Source: a bacterium (GTDB taxonomy: Bacteria; Bacillota_A; Clostridia; Lachnospirales; Lachnospiraceae). Taken from it: DNA of 18,207 nt. The stretch is taken from positions 1 through 18,207 of the forward strand of contig SFQZ01000059.1 of assembly GCA_004562915.1 (NCBI GenBank), read 5' to 3'. Shown piece after piece: positions 1-7,039 of the stretch. Position 1 is the first letter of the stretch. Each line of letters starts with the position of its first letter. The notes beneath the pieces were generated by a model. That model saw only the letters and a list, made by a program, of their open reading frames with translations. It had not been told where the DNA came from and did not search any database. The position numbers were made by a program, and so were the translations under genes.

Positions 1-1
1 T

Positions 2-217
2 AGTCATAAGATTGCCTCTCTATATTGCTCAAAAAATTGGCAGATTGGCACTTTGAGAGGCTATATTCATTTTGAGATTACAGTTTGCGGAAACTCAAGG
101 AACTCAATCATTTTATGTGTTGAAACAAATAAAGTGTTCTCCTTTAAAAACATAAAAGTAGGGGAACACTTTATTTACTTCATACTATTTTCACGAGCAA
201 ATTCTTTTATTTTGTGA
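2..217 (+). other. Open reading frame tail without a start in the window, possible gene end
   Basis: Reading from base 2, the plus strand stays open for 71 codons and stops with TGA at 215-217. There is no ATG in frame, so any gene would begin left of the window. I recognise no family in the translation, which is rich in Ile, Phe and Ser. The frame overlaps the last bases of the aldo/keto reductase gene on the other strand and runs through the hairpin at 127-176. It may be only a chance open frame in AT-rich intergenic DNA. Confidence 0.15.
127..176. terminator. Long hairpin after the aldo/keto reductase gene
   Basis: Two 16-base arms at 127-142 and 161-176 are complementary apart from one position, which is G-U on the plus transcript and a C-A mismatch on the minus transcript. 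The loop is 18 bases and A/T-rich. The stem ends are A/T-rich, so either direction gives a U-rich tail. It lies 31 bases beyond the stop of the minus-strand aldo/keto reductase gene and is the likely end of that transcript. It could also terminate a plus-strand gene entering from the left. Confidence 0.6.
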
Positions 218-1217
218 TGACTCCATCCAGATCCCACAGGTCTTCCCAGTCATTGGCTCCCGGCCACAGGAATACCTGTCCTTTGATCAGACGATTGTTT
301 TTATCCAGTCCTTCTATGATTTTCATTTCTTCTTGTGTCAGCGGATCTTCTGTAACACACTGAAGATTTTTCACATAATTTTTCTCTTTCGTTGAGAACG
401 GAATCGGTGCCTGTCCTCTCTGCACTGCCCATTTGATACAGATCACTGCCGGATGTACACCATGTGCTTCCGCAATTGCTCTCATCTCAGGAAGTTCAAT
501 ATCAGTAATATCTTCCGGTGTTTTATCTCTTTCAGGACGGGCCGGTGAGCCGATCGGGCAGAATCCCACTGGTTCAATTCCTTTTTCTTTGCAGTATGTA
601 AACAACTCCGGCTGCTGGAAACATGGATGAAGTTCCATTTCAATCGCTGCCGGTTTGATACGGCACAGCGGAAGAACTGCTTCCAGTTTCGGTATTGTCA
701 TATTTGACATCCCGATCTGCTTTGTCAGACCCATATCCACCAGACGTTCCATCTGCCGCCAGGTCTTCATGAAGCGCTCTACAGAAAATGGTTTGGAATC
801 CGGGTTTCTGGAGTCCACATCACATCCAGGAGCATGATAATTCGGAAATGGCCAGTGAACATAATACATATCCAGATAATCCAACTGCAGATCTTTCAGC
901 GTCTTTGCGCAGGCAATCAGAACATCTCCATCTCCGTGCATATCATTCCACACTTTGGATGCAATAAATAATTCCTCTCTTTTCACCGTTCCCTTTGCAA
1001 ATGCATCTGCAAATATTTCTCCTATTTTTGCTTCATTTCCATAACATGCCGCACAGTCAAAAGAACGATATCCAACTTCTATGGCACCTGCTACTGCTTT
1101 TGCTACCTCGTCCGGCGTCACATGATCAGAACCAAAGGTTCCCATTCCTACTGCCGGCATTTTTGCCCCTGTATACAATATTCTCTGAGGAACACTTTCC
1201 GGATTAATTCTTGTCAT
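207..1217 (-). CDS. Aldo/keto reductase family oxidoreductase
   Basis: A 336-residue cytoplasmic NAD(P)H-dependent carbonyl reductase of the aldo/keto reductase fold. The catalytic tetrad of the family is visible: Asp54 and Tyr59 in FDCAACYGNE, Lys88 in IASKVW, and His121 in YYVHWPF. The GTFGS segment near residue 26 and the IGMSN strand near residue 170 also fit the family. The length is slightly above the usual 280-320 because of an insertion after the His motif. The ATG at 1217 is preceded by AGGAGG at 1227-1232, nine bases upstream. It lies 124 bases after the PfkB gene with no convincing terminator between, so it may be the last gene of the sugar operon. In that setting it could interconvert an aldose and a polyol. 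The substrate cannot be read from the sequence. Confidence 0.9.
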   Translation of the reverse strand: MTRINPESVPQRILYTGAKMPAVGMGTFGSDHVTPDEVAKAVAGAIEVGYRSFDCAACYGNEAKIGEIFADAFAKGTVKREELFIASKVWNDMHGDGDVLIACAKTLKDLQLDYLDMYYVHWPFPNYHAPGCDVDSRNPDSKPFSVERFMKTWRQMERLVDMGLTKQIGMSNMTIPKLEAVLPLCRIKPAAIEMELHPCFQQPELFTYCKEKGIEPVGFCPIGSPARPERDKTPEDITDIELPEMRAIAEAHGVHPAVICIKWAVQRGQAPIPFSTKEKNYVKNLQCVTEDPLTQEEMKIIEGLDKNNRLIKGQVFLWPGANDWEDLWDLDGVITK

Positions 1218-1341
1218 CTTTTCTTTCCTCCTGTCTTTTCACTTTTTATGTTATTCTGTTATCTACTATTCCGTTTTTATTCTGCTATTACTATCTAATT
1301 ATTCTATTTCACGCTATTTTGTATTCACGTTGATTTTTCAG

Positions 1342-2274
1342 TCAGCGTAATTTCTTTATTTCGATATCCGGTAATAGTTTTTCCATATCTTTTTTCAGGA
1401 AAAACCCTGTTTCCAGACGAAGTGCATTGGCCGCTGAAATGGCACTGGCGAAACGGATGGTTTCTTCGATCGGAAGGTTTCTGACAAATCCCACCGCAAA
1501 TCCCGCAATCATAGAATCGCCACATCCCACGGTATTCACCGCCTGAATCTTCGGAACCCGTACCTGATAAACGCCTTCTTCACAGGCCACCAGAGAACCG
1601 TCACCTCCCAGCGATATGACCACTACCTCGATTCCCTCATCATGAATATCTTTTGCTGCGCGGATCAGAGCTTCTCTGGTATTCATCGGTCTTCCGGTAA
1701 GCATTCGAATCTCATCGATATTCGGCTTGATCATGGATGGCTGTGCCTGTAAGCACTCTTCCAACAATCTTCCGCTGGTATCCAGAATCACTTTTTTTCC
1801 TGCATCCTTCACTTTGCGAATCATTTCTTTATAAAGACCCGCATCAGTCCCTTTCGGCGTACTTCCGGATATGGTTACAAGATCACATTTCGTCAACAGT
1901 CTGTCAAATTTGTATCGCATTTTATCCAGTTCATATTCTGAAACAGAAAAGCCCGGTTCCAGAAATTCGGTCTGTTTCTCATTTACCTCATCCCATATAT
2001 TAATGCAGGTACGGCTTTCTCCGTTACACCAGACAAAATCACTGATAATTCCTTCCGATTTGACATGTTCATCAATAAATGCTCCTGCATGTCCTCCAAG
2101 AAAACCTGTAGCTGTCACCTGTTCCCCTGCAAGATGGGCAACTCTTGAAACATTCAGCCCTTTTCCACCTGCAGTAGCCGCACAGGATTTTACTCTGTTT
2201 ACATTTCCCACACCAAACCTTTCCACCACATACCGTTTATCGATGGCGGCATTGGCTGTCACTGTAAGAATCAT
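1342..2274 (-). CDS. PfkB-family sugar kinase (1-phosphofructokinase / tagatose-6-phosphate kinase type)
   Basis: A 310-residue ribokinase-superfamily kinase that by family uses ATP to phosphorylate a ketose monophosphate to a bisphosphate, the substrate of the class II aldolase in the same operon. The N-terminal PfkB signature GGKGLNVSR is at residues 36-44. The C-terminal signature GCGDS starts at residue 250, with catalytic base Asp253. The MILTVTANAAID opening resembles FruK and LacC. An in-frame ATG at 2289 exists, but GAGGAG at 2282-2287 lies seven bases before the ATG at 2274, so I take 2274 as the start. The Shine-Dalgarno sequence is formed by the last codons of the upstream dehydrogenase gene, which suggests translational coupling. 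FruK-like and LacC-like substrates cannot be separated by eye. Confidence 0.88.
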   Translation of the reverse strand: MILTVTANAAIDKRYVVERFGVGNVNRVKSCAATAGGKGLNVSRVAHLAGEQVTATGFLGGHAGAFIDEHVKSEGIISDFVWCNGESRTCINIWDEVNEKQTEFLEPGFSVSEYELDKMRYKFDRLLTKCDLVTISGSTPKGTDAGLYKEMIRKVKDAGKKVILDTSGRLLEECLQAQPSMIKPNIDEIRMLTGRPMNTREALIRAAKDIHDEGIEVVVISLGGDGSLVACEEGVYQVRVPKIQAVNTVGCGDSMIAGFAVGFVRNLPIEETIRFASAISAANALRLETGFFLKKDMEKLLPDIEIKKLR

Positions 2275-2278
2275 ATTG

Positions 2279-3328
2279 TTACTCCTCATTCATCAGAAGA
2301 ATCTTTCCCTGAACCAGTCCCGGTTTCTTATACATCTGAAAAGCTTCCTGTGCCTGACTCATTGGCATTTTCTTATATATAAATTCCGGGTCAAATTTCA
2401 GCTGTCCCGTAGCAAAATAATGTGCGGTCAGATCCCACTCTTTTCCCGGGAACGGAGAACTGTAAGACATCCATGAACCAGTCAGTTTAAATTCTTTTCG
2501 ATTCATATTTTCCCACATCTTCGGTGTAAAGTTCAGATCTACATGAGGAGTTCCGATAAAACATACATGAGATTTATTTGCCGCCAGTTCGAATGCCATA
2601 TGCATGGTAGGAACTTGTCCCGCAGTCTCATATACAAAGCCGTAACCTTTTCCCCCTGTGATCGCCATAGCTTCTTCCATAAAGTTTTCTTTTGTAGTAT
2701 TAATCACTTCATCAGCACCCAGGCGTTTTGCAAGTGCAAGACGCTTCTCACTGATATCAAAAACGACTACTTTTTTTGAACCGAAAATCCTCGCCCACTG
2801 CATTGTGAACATTCCGATGGTACCTCCACCCAGGATTGCCACATACTGACCACCCTGATAATCATTCTGAAGCAGACCATGAAGAGCTACTGTAGACGGC
2901 TCGAACATAGCTCCCTGTTCATATGGTATAGAAGGATCAAAGGGAATTGCACTCTGCTCAGGAATCACTACATAATCCGCATTGCTTCCCTGCTGACGGG
3001 AACCGATAAAGCTGTAGTGCTTACAGAGAGAATAATTTCCATTCTGACAGTCATCACATTTCATGCAGGGAAGAAGCGGTGCTCCGGATATCCTGTCACC
3101 CACTTTTACTTTTGTTACACCTTCACCGACGTCTACCACATCACCGGAAAATTCATGTCCCAGAACAATCGGATAAAAATGGACACCATTATGAAGTACT
3201 CTCGGAATATCAGAACCACAGATTCCGGATGCAACGACCTTTACCTTTACCATCCCAGGACCTGCCTGTGGTTCCTCAACCTCCTGATACCGTACATCTT
3301 CATTTGCTACAACTACTGCTGCTTTCAT
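2279..3328 (-). CDS. GatD-like zinc-dependent polyol / polyol-phosphate dehydrogenase
   Basis: A 349-residue medium-chain dehydrogenase that should oxidise a sugar alcohol, or its phosphate, to a ketose with NAD. The catalytic zinc ligands appear to be Cys37, His58, Glu59 and Glu143. The structural zinc site is Cys88, Cys91, Cys94 and Cys102. The Rossmann motif GGGTIG is at 167-172, and Asp191 at the end of the next strand favours NAD over NADP. From memory it closely resembles Escherichia coli GatD (galactitol-1-phosphate 5-dehydrogenase) in blocks such as CGSD.PR...NG.H.YPI.LGHEFSG, FIGSR and GSWM.YSS. The gene starts one base after the FGGY kinase stop. Its AAGGAGG lies inside the end of that kinase gene, nine bases before the ATG. 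Because no PTS gene is nearby, the substrate may be a free polyol. Confidence 0.9.
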   Translation of the reverse strand: MKAAVVVANEDVRYQEVEEPQAGPGMVKVKVVASGICGSDIPRVLHNGVHFYPIVLGHEFSGDVVDVGEGVTKVKVGDRISGAPLLPCMKCDDCQNGNYSLCKHYSFIGSRQQGSNADYVVIPEQSAIPFDPSIPYEQGAMFEPSTVALHGLLQNDYQGGQYVAILGGGTIGMFTMQWARIFGSKKVVVFDISEKRLALAKRLGADEVINTTKENFMEEAMAITGGKGYGFVYETAGQVPTMHMAFELAANKSHVCFIGTPHVDLNFTPKMWENMNRKEFKLTGSWMSYSSPFPGKEWDLTAHYFATGQLKFDPEFIYKKMPMSQAQEAFQMYKKPGLVQGKILLMNEE

Positions 3329-3329
3329 T

Positions 3330-4853
3330 TTACTTAACCTCCTTCATCAACGCTTTTAAAGACTCATACAGCGCAAGATATGTGTGATAATTTTTCTCAT
3401 ATTTTTCAAGATTCTTCGGATTCGGTTCGTGACGCCGTGTTTCTTTTACTGTCAGGGCCGTTGCTTCCTCATAATCACGGTACATGCCTACAGCTACCCC
3501 CGCAAGCATGGCTGCTCCCAATGTGGTGGCCGTATCAGAAGAAGGCACCACGATGGATTTTCCTGTAATATCCGCCTTAATCTGTGTCCACAAAAGGGAA
3601 TTGGCAGAACCGCCCATTGCCCGAAGTATCTTCGCCTCAGCTCCCGCTTTCTTTGCCACATCCAGATTATGTCTGAGAGAATAGGCAACTCCTTCCATAC
3701 AGGCCCGTATCATATGCCCTTTTGTCTTGGAGAAATCCAGTCCATAAAATACTCCTTTTGCATCCGGATCCCAGATTGGCGATCGCTCGCCTGCCATATA
3801 TGGCAGGAATACCAGCCCGTCACATCCAGGAGATATTTTCTCAGCAATATCATTTAGCTGAGTCAGGGAAGATTTGCCTGTTTCTTCTTTACGGCTGCGC
3901 TCATAGTCTGCAAATTCCCGTTCAAACCAGCGCATAACACCGCCTCCGCCAACAGTACCTCCCTGCAGAAGCCATTTCCCCGGAATCACATGATATCCGA
4001 GAATCAATCGGGGATCTGCCTGATAACTGTCGATACAGATACTCATACCTCCGGCCTGCCCTCCCTGTTCCTGGGTTTCCCCCGGATGTATCACTCCTGC
4101 TCCAAGCGTTCCACAGGCAGCATCCAACCCGCCGGCAACTACCGGAATTCCTTCAATCAATCCTGTCTCTGTGGCTGCTTTCTTAGTTACAGTACCCACA
4201 ATAGCATCCGAAGGCATAATATCCGGCAGAAAACTCTCAGGGATTCCCAGAAGTTTACACATTTCTTTGTCCCAGGTTCCAGTGCGCATGTTAAAGCAGT
4301 GCAGCCCATATCCCTGTGAAAGATCCTGGCTGGTGACACCGGTAAGCTTAAAAGCTATATAACTGTTTGACTGAAGAATCTTATCAATTCTTTCATACAT
4401 ATCAGGAAGATTCTCTTTATACCAGATGATCTTCGCTGTCGTATAAGAAGGCTGAAGTGAATTCCCCGCCAGTTCAAAAATTCTGTCCTTTCCTATTTCA
4501 TGATTCAGACGTTCACAGATATCCTGTGCACGTGTATCCATCCAGATTGGTGTATTAGCGATAACATTTCCTTCTGTATCGATGGGAATTGCAGACCAGC
4601 TCTGACCATCGATACCGATTCCGGCAATCTCCTCCGGACAAATCTTCCCTGACTGCAAAGCTTTTTGAATCGCCTGACAAACTGCGTTCCACCACTCTTC
4701 CGGATTCTGCTCTGCCCACCCGGAATGAGGATAATATACCGGATAATCCTCTGTTGCCGCTGCCACAACCTTGCCTTCTCTGGTAAATAATGCCGTTTTG
4801 CAGGCACTGGTTCCTATATCAATACCCAGCAGATATTCTTTTTTATTTAACAT
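3330..4853 (-). CDS. FGGY-family carbohydrate kinase (xylulokinase-like)
   Basis: A 507-residue FGGY kinase, the usual length for xylulokinases and relatives, which phosphorylates a free ketose or polyol with ATP in the cytoplasm. The phosphate-binding start GIDIGTSACKT is at residues 10-20. The domain-two motif GGLDAACGTLGAG carries the probable catalytic base Asp244. MAGERSPIWDPDAKG and the C-terminal MGGSANSLLW and TTLGAA segments are typical. True D-xylulokinases have GQMHG in the first domain, whereas this protein has GQSWS (residues 83-87), so D-xylulose should not be assumed. The start at 4853 has AAGGAG ten bases upstream, and the gene follows the LacI gene after 14 bases. In this operon it probably supplies the first phosphorylation before the PfkB step. 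Confidence 0.87.
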   Translation of the reverse strand: MLNKKEYLLGIDIGTSACKTALFTREGKVVAAATEDYPVYYPHSGWAEQNPEEWWNAVCQAIQKALQSGKICPEEIAGIGIDGQSWSAIPIDTEGNVIANTPIWMDTRAQDICERLNHEIGKDRIFELAGNSLQPSYTTAKIIWYKENLPDMYERIDKILQSNSYIAFKLTGVTSQDLSQGYGLHCFNMRTGTWDKEMCKLLGIPESFLPDIMPSDAIVGTVTKKAATETGLIEGIPVVAGGLDAACGTLGAGVIHPGETQEQGGQAGGMSICIDSYQADPRLILGYHVIPGKWLLQGGTVGGGGVMRWFEREFADYERSRKEETGKSSLTQLNDIAEKISPGCDGLVFLPYMAGERSPIWDPDAKGVFYGLDFSKTKGHMIRACMEGVAYSLRHNLDVAKKAGAEAKILRAMGGSANSLLWTQIKADITGKSIVVPSSDTATTLGAAMLAGVAVGMYRDYEEATALTVKETRRHEPNPKNLEKYEKNYHTYLALYESLKALMKEVK

Positions 4854-4867
4854 CTTCCTGTTACTCC

Positions 4868-5869
4868 TTATATTCTCCTGATTGATTTTCCCATCAGTAC
4901 CTGTGTCTGCAGTTTTTCAACTGTATGCACCTGCTCCTGATTTTCCTGAAGCCGTGCCAGCAGCAGATTTGCTGCATGCTCTGCAATTTTTTCCGTTGGC
5001 TGGGCTACAATTGTAAGCTGAGGATTACAGGCTCTGGCGAACTGCCGGTTATCGAATCCGATCAACGACAATTCCTTTCCGATCTGCACATTCTGTTCAT
5101 TCAATCCGATCACCGCACCGGTTGTCATGGCATGATTTGCCACAAAAACTCCCGTGATCTCCGGATGTTCTCTATGAAGCTTCTGTATCCCTTCTGCACC
5201 GCTGTTCATATCATCGTTTCCATAATAAATATATTCTTCCCTCAGAGGTATTCCTGCTTCTTTCAATGCTTCTTCATATCCGATCCGTCTTTCCCGTGCA
5301 ACAGAAATGTCCTGCGGTCCTGCCACCAGTCCGATCTGTTTATGTCCATATTCGAGAAAAAGTTTCACAGCTTGTTTTGCTGCCATTCGATTATCCACGA
5401 GAATACTGTCACAATCCAGATCAGTAATATCACGATCGATAAGTACCAGTGGTTTTCCGGTCTTTATAAAACTTTGCAGATGCGCACCTGTTTTGTCCAC
5501 AGGCATATTGATCAATCCATCCACCCGCTTATGGATCAGGAATTCCACCGCCTCCTGCTCTCTTTTGGCATCCGTACGGCAATCACACACAATCATTGCA
5601 TATCCATGATTTCTCAAAATGTCTTCTGCAGCCGTAATGATTTCCGCACAAAAAACCATGGTAAGCTCCGGTATCACCACACCAACCGTCTTTGTAATAT
5701 TTGTCCGCAGCCCTCTGGCAACTTCATTTACTTCAAAATGCAGTTCATCAATGGCCTGTTCAATCTTTATTCTATTTTTTTCTCTCACATTTCCACCATT
5801 CAAATAAGAAGAAATGGTTGCCAGCCCCAGTCCGGTCTTTTTGGCAATATCTTTGATTGTAGCCGCCAT
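4868..5869 (-). CDS. LacI-family transcriptional regulator of the sugar operon
   Basis: A 333-residue regulator with the standard LacI layout. Residues 3-23 form the helix-turn-helix (IKDIAKKTGLGLATISSYLNG). Residues around 48-57 (NEVARGLRT) form the hinge helix, and the rest is a periplasmic-binding-protein-like effector domain starting at VGVVIPEL. The recognition helix reads ATISSYLNG rather than the common VSRVLN. The gene is second in the operon, 15 bases after the aldolase stop, with AGGAGA five bases before the ATG. A perfect CGAAACGTTTCG palindrome next to the operon promoter is the probable operator, so the protein should control its own synthesis. The effector is probably the pathway sugar or a phosphorylated intermediate; this is inference. 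Confidence 0.93.
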   Translation of the reverse strand: MAATIKDIAKKTGLGLATISSYLNGGNVREKNRIKIEQAIDELHFEVNEVARGLRTNITKTVGVVIPELTMVFCAEIITAAEDILRNHGYAMIVCDCRTDAKREQEAVEFLIHKRVDGLINMPVDKTGAHLQSFIKTGKPLVLIDRDITDLDCDSILVDNRMAAKQAVKLFLEYGHKQIGLVAGPQDISVARERRIGYEEALKEAGIPLREEYIYYGNDDMNSGAEGIQKLHREHPEITGVFVANHAMTTGAVIGLNEQNVQIGKELSLIGFDNRQFARACNPQLTIVAQPTEKIAEHAANLLLARLQENQEQVHTVEKLQTQVLMGKSIRRI

Positions 5870-5884
5870 CTGTTTCTCCTGCTT

Positions 5885-6736
5885 CTATTCTGCTTTTCCG
5901 TCACAGCCGCAAACTTTCATTCTTCCTTTCACAAGCTCTGTCACAGCTGCCATTCCTACTTTTCCTAAAGCTTTCGGGTCAATTGTTTCCGGTTTCTCTT
6001 CCATCAGCTTTTTGCCTGCCGCCGTATAGGCTGCACGGAGCTCTGTTGCAAAATTCACCTTACAGATTCCACGTTTTACGCATTCTCTTACATCCTCATC
6101 ACTAAGACCGGAAGCTCCGTGAAGCACCAGAGGAATATCTACCACCTGACGGATCTCTGTCAGTCTTTCTTTATCCAGAACAGGAGTCCCTACATAAAAT
6201 CCGTGAGCTGTCCCAATCGCTACTGCCAGAGAATCTACACCTGTACGCTCTACAAACTCTTTTGCCTGCTGTGGATCCGTATTTGTGTCGGCTTCTGCTT
6301 CCAGATCATCCTCTTTTCCTCCCACTTTTCCCAATTCAGCTTCCACAGGTATATTTACAGCTTTCGCAACATCCTCTACTTTTTTGCTTACAGCAATATT
6401 TCCTTCAAAATCTTCGTGAGAACCATCGATCATCACAGAAGTATAACCGGCTTTGATTGCCTGTACAGCCAGCTCAAAACTATTGCCATGATCCAGATGC
6501 AGACAAACCGGTACAGATGCCATCTTAGCTTCTGCAGCAACGATCGCCGCATAAGTTTCCAAAGTACCATACTTTACTGTGGAAGGTGTTGTCTGAATCA
6601 TAACCGGAGCTTTCAGTTCCTCCGCTGCTTTTATGATGGCTTTTACCATCTCCATATTTTCCGCATTGAACGCTCCTACCGCATATCCGCCTTTCTGAGC
6701 GTCTTTTAACATTTTTCCGGATGTAACTAATGGCAT
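5885..6736 (-). CDS. Class II ketose-1,6-bisphosphate aldolase, GatY/KbaY-like
   Basis: A 283-residue zinc-dependent class II aldolase that cleaves a ketohexose 1,6-bisphosphate (fructose or tagatose type) to dihydroxyacetone phosphate and glyceraldehyde 3-phosphate. The catalytic Asp82 and zinc ligand His83 lie in HLDHG. The other ligands are probably His178 (GTAHG) and His206 (HGASG). GKVGGKEDD at 136-144 is the flexible active-site loop. The ending CGCDGKAE and the block GICKVN.ATEL recall E. coli GatY and KbaY, so a tagatose-bisphosphate preference is plausible but not proven. The start at 6736 is fixed by AGGAGG eight bases upstream. A longer frame from 6805 would run through the promoter and operator and is not used. 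It is the first gene of the operon. Confidence 0.93.
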   Translation of the reverse strand: MPLVTSGKMLKDAQKGGYAVGAFNAENMEMVKAIIKAAEELKAPVMIQTTPSTVKYGTLETYAAIVAAEAKMASVPVCLHLDHGNSFELAVQAIKAGYTSVMIDGSHEDFEGNIAVSKKVEDVAKAVNIPVEAELGKVGGKEDDLEAEADTNTDPQQAKEFVERTGVDSLAVAIGTAHGFYVGTPVLDKERLTEIRQVVDIPLVLHGASGLSDEDVRECVKRGICKVNFATELRAAYTAAGKKLMEEKPETIDPKALGKVGMAAVTELVKGRMKVCGCDGKAE

Positions 6737-6775
6737 AATGATTTCCTCCTGAAATTTAATGATATATTGCAAAAC

Positions 6776-6787
6776 CGAAACGTTTCG
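6776..6787. promoter_or_regulatory. Predicted LacI-family operator
   Basis: CGAAACGTTTCG is a perfect 12-base palindrome with a central CG, the usual form of LacI/GalR-family operators. It begins about three bases after the expected transcription start of the aldolase operon, where a bound repressor would block transcription. The cognate protein is probably the LacI-family regulator encoded second in the operon. Confidence 0.75.
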
Positions 6788-6796
6788 CTTTCTTTT

Positions 6797-6825
6797 ATCA
6801 TACATTTTCTTCCTACTACTGTCAA
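6797..6825 (-). promoter_or_regulatory. Sigma-A promoter of the aldolase-kinase-dehydrogenase operon
   Basis: On the minus strand TTGACA (6825-6820) is followed by a 17-base spacer and TATGAT (6802-6797), a nearly perfect vegetative promoter. Transcription should begin near 6790, giving a leader of about 54 bases before the aldolase ATG at 6736. Such strength fits an operon kept off by a repressor. Confidence 0.85.
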
Positions 6826-6903
6826 TACTTTTTTACATTTTCCCACTGAAAAATCTACAGAAAAAAGTCACAAAATCGTCACAAAATGCCCGGAGTCAAT
6901 CAG

Positions 6904-6932
6904 TTGACAAACACATGAACATGTGTTTAAAT
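6904..6932 (+). promoter_or_regulatory. Probable promoter of the L,D-transpeptidase gene
   Basis: TTGACA at 6904-6909 is followed after 17 bases by TTAAAT at 6927-6932, a consensus -35 with a weak -10. The leader to the ATG at 7017 is about 78 bases. Most of the spacer is occupied by a perfect inverted repeat, so a bound protein would compete directly with RNA polymerase. Confidence 0.6.
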
Positions 6933-7039
6933 ATGTTGAAGTAAATGTCACTCTCACAATTAGAGACATTGCGAATCATATCGCTGATCACGGAGTGAAC
7001 AGTGGAGGGTTGTATTATGACAAAAGAAAAACAGCATAA
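6908..7039 (+). pseudogene. Possible remnant of a TetR-family regulator (helix-turn-helix part only)
   Basis: One plus-strand frame upstream of and overlapping the transpeptidase start is open from 6908 to the TAA at 7037-7039. It encodes TIRDIA (6956-6973), a short linker, and GVNSGGLYY (6992-7018). TetR-family DNA-binding domains carry the pattern T.RDIA...GVS.G.LYY, so the resemblance is specific. The linker is about three residues longer than usual and includes a near repeat (IANH-IADH). The frame has no good start and ends 7 codons after LYY. I infer an N-terminal fragment left by deletion of a TetR gene, with the transpeptidase now starting inside it. The transpeptidase ribosome site GGAGGG is part of the remnant codons. 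Chance similarity over this short stretch is not excluded. Confidence 0.45.
6909..6928. promoter_or_regulatory. Perfect 20-bp inverted repeat inside the promoter, candidate TetR-type operator
   Basis: AAACACATG, two bases AA, then CATGTGTTT: arms of nine bases with no mismatch. It fills the spacer between the -35 and -10 boxes. Size and position are typical of TetR-family operators. A TetR-like helix-turn-helix remnant lies just downstream, which supports that reading. No intact TetR gene is present in the window. Confidence 0.6.

Noticed and set aside
36..50. Direct repeat of ATTGGCA and the GCCTCTC/GAGAGGC and CTCAAA/TTTGAG pairs near the left edge
   Set aside because: The elements are short, overlap and compete with one another, and do not form one convincing structure or element.
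1218..1341. Separate promoter or terminator between the PfkB and reductase genes
   Set aside because: Only AT-rich DNA with repeated ATAG/ATAA-like words (minus strand) and a weak, mismatched stem near 1320-1350; no boxes at proper spacing.
1871..2476. A 201-codon plus-strand open frame across the PfkB/dehydrogenase junction
   Set aside because: It is an antisense shadow of two well-supported genes, with Ser/Leu/His-rich composition and no domain.
4925..5968. A 347-codon plus-strand open frame opposite the LacI-family gene
   Set aside because: It is antisense to a clear LacI regulator, spans two genes, lacks a ribosome site and has low-complexity composition.
6776..6787. Palindrome as a CcpA (cre) site
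   Set aside because: The cre consensus needs TG...CA ends (TGAAANCGNTTTCA). Here the outer three positions on both sides disagree, so a pathway-specific LacI protein fits better.
6737..6805. Longer N-terminus of the aldolase starting at 6805
   Set aside because: The extension would run through the -10 box and operator, is not aldolase-like, and the strong AGGAGG belongs to ATG 6736.
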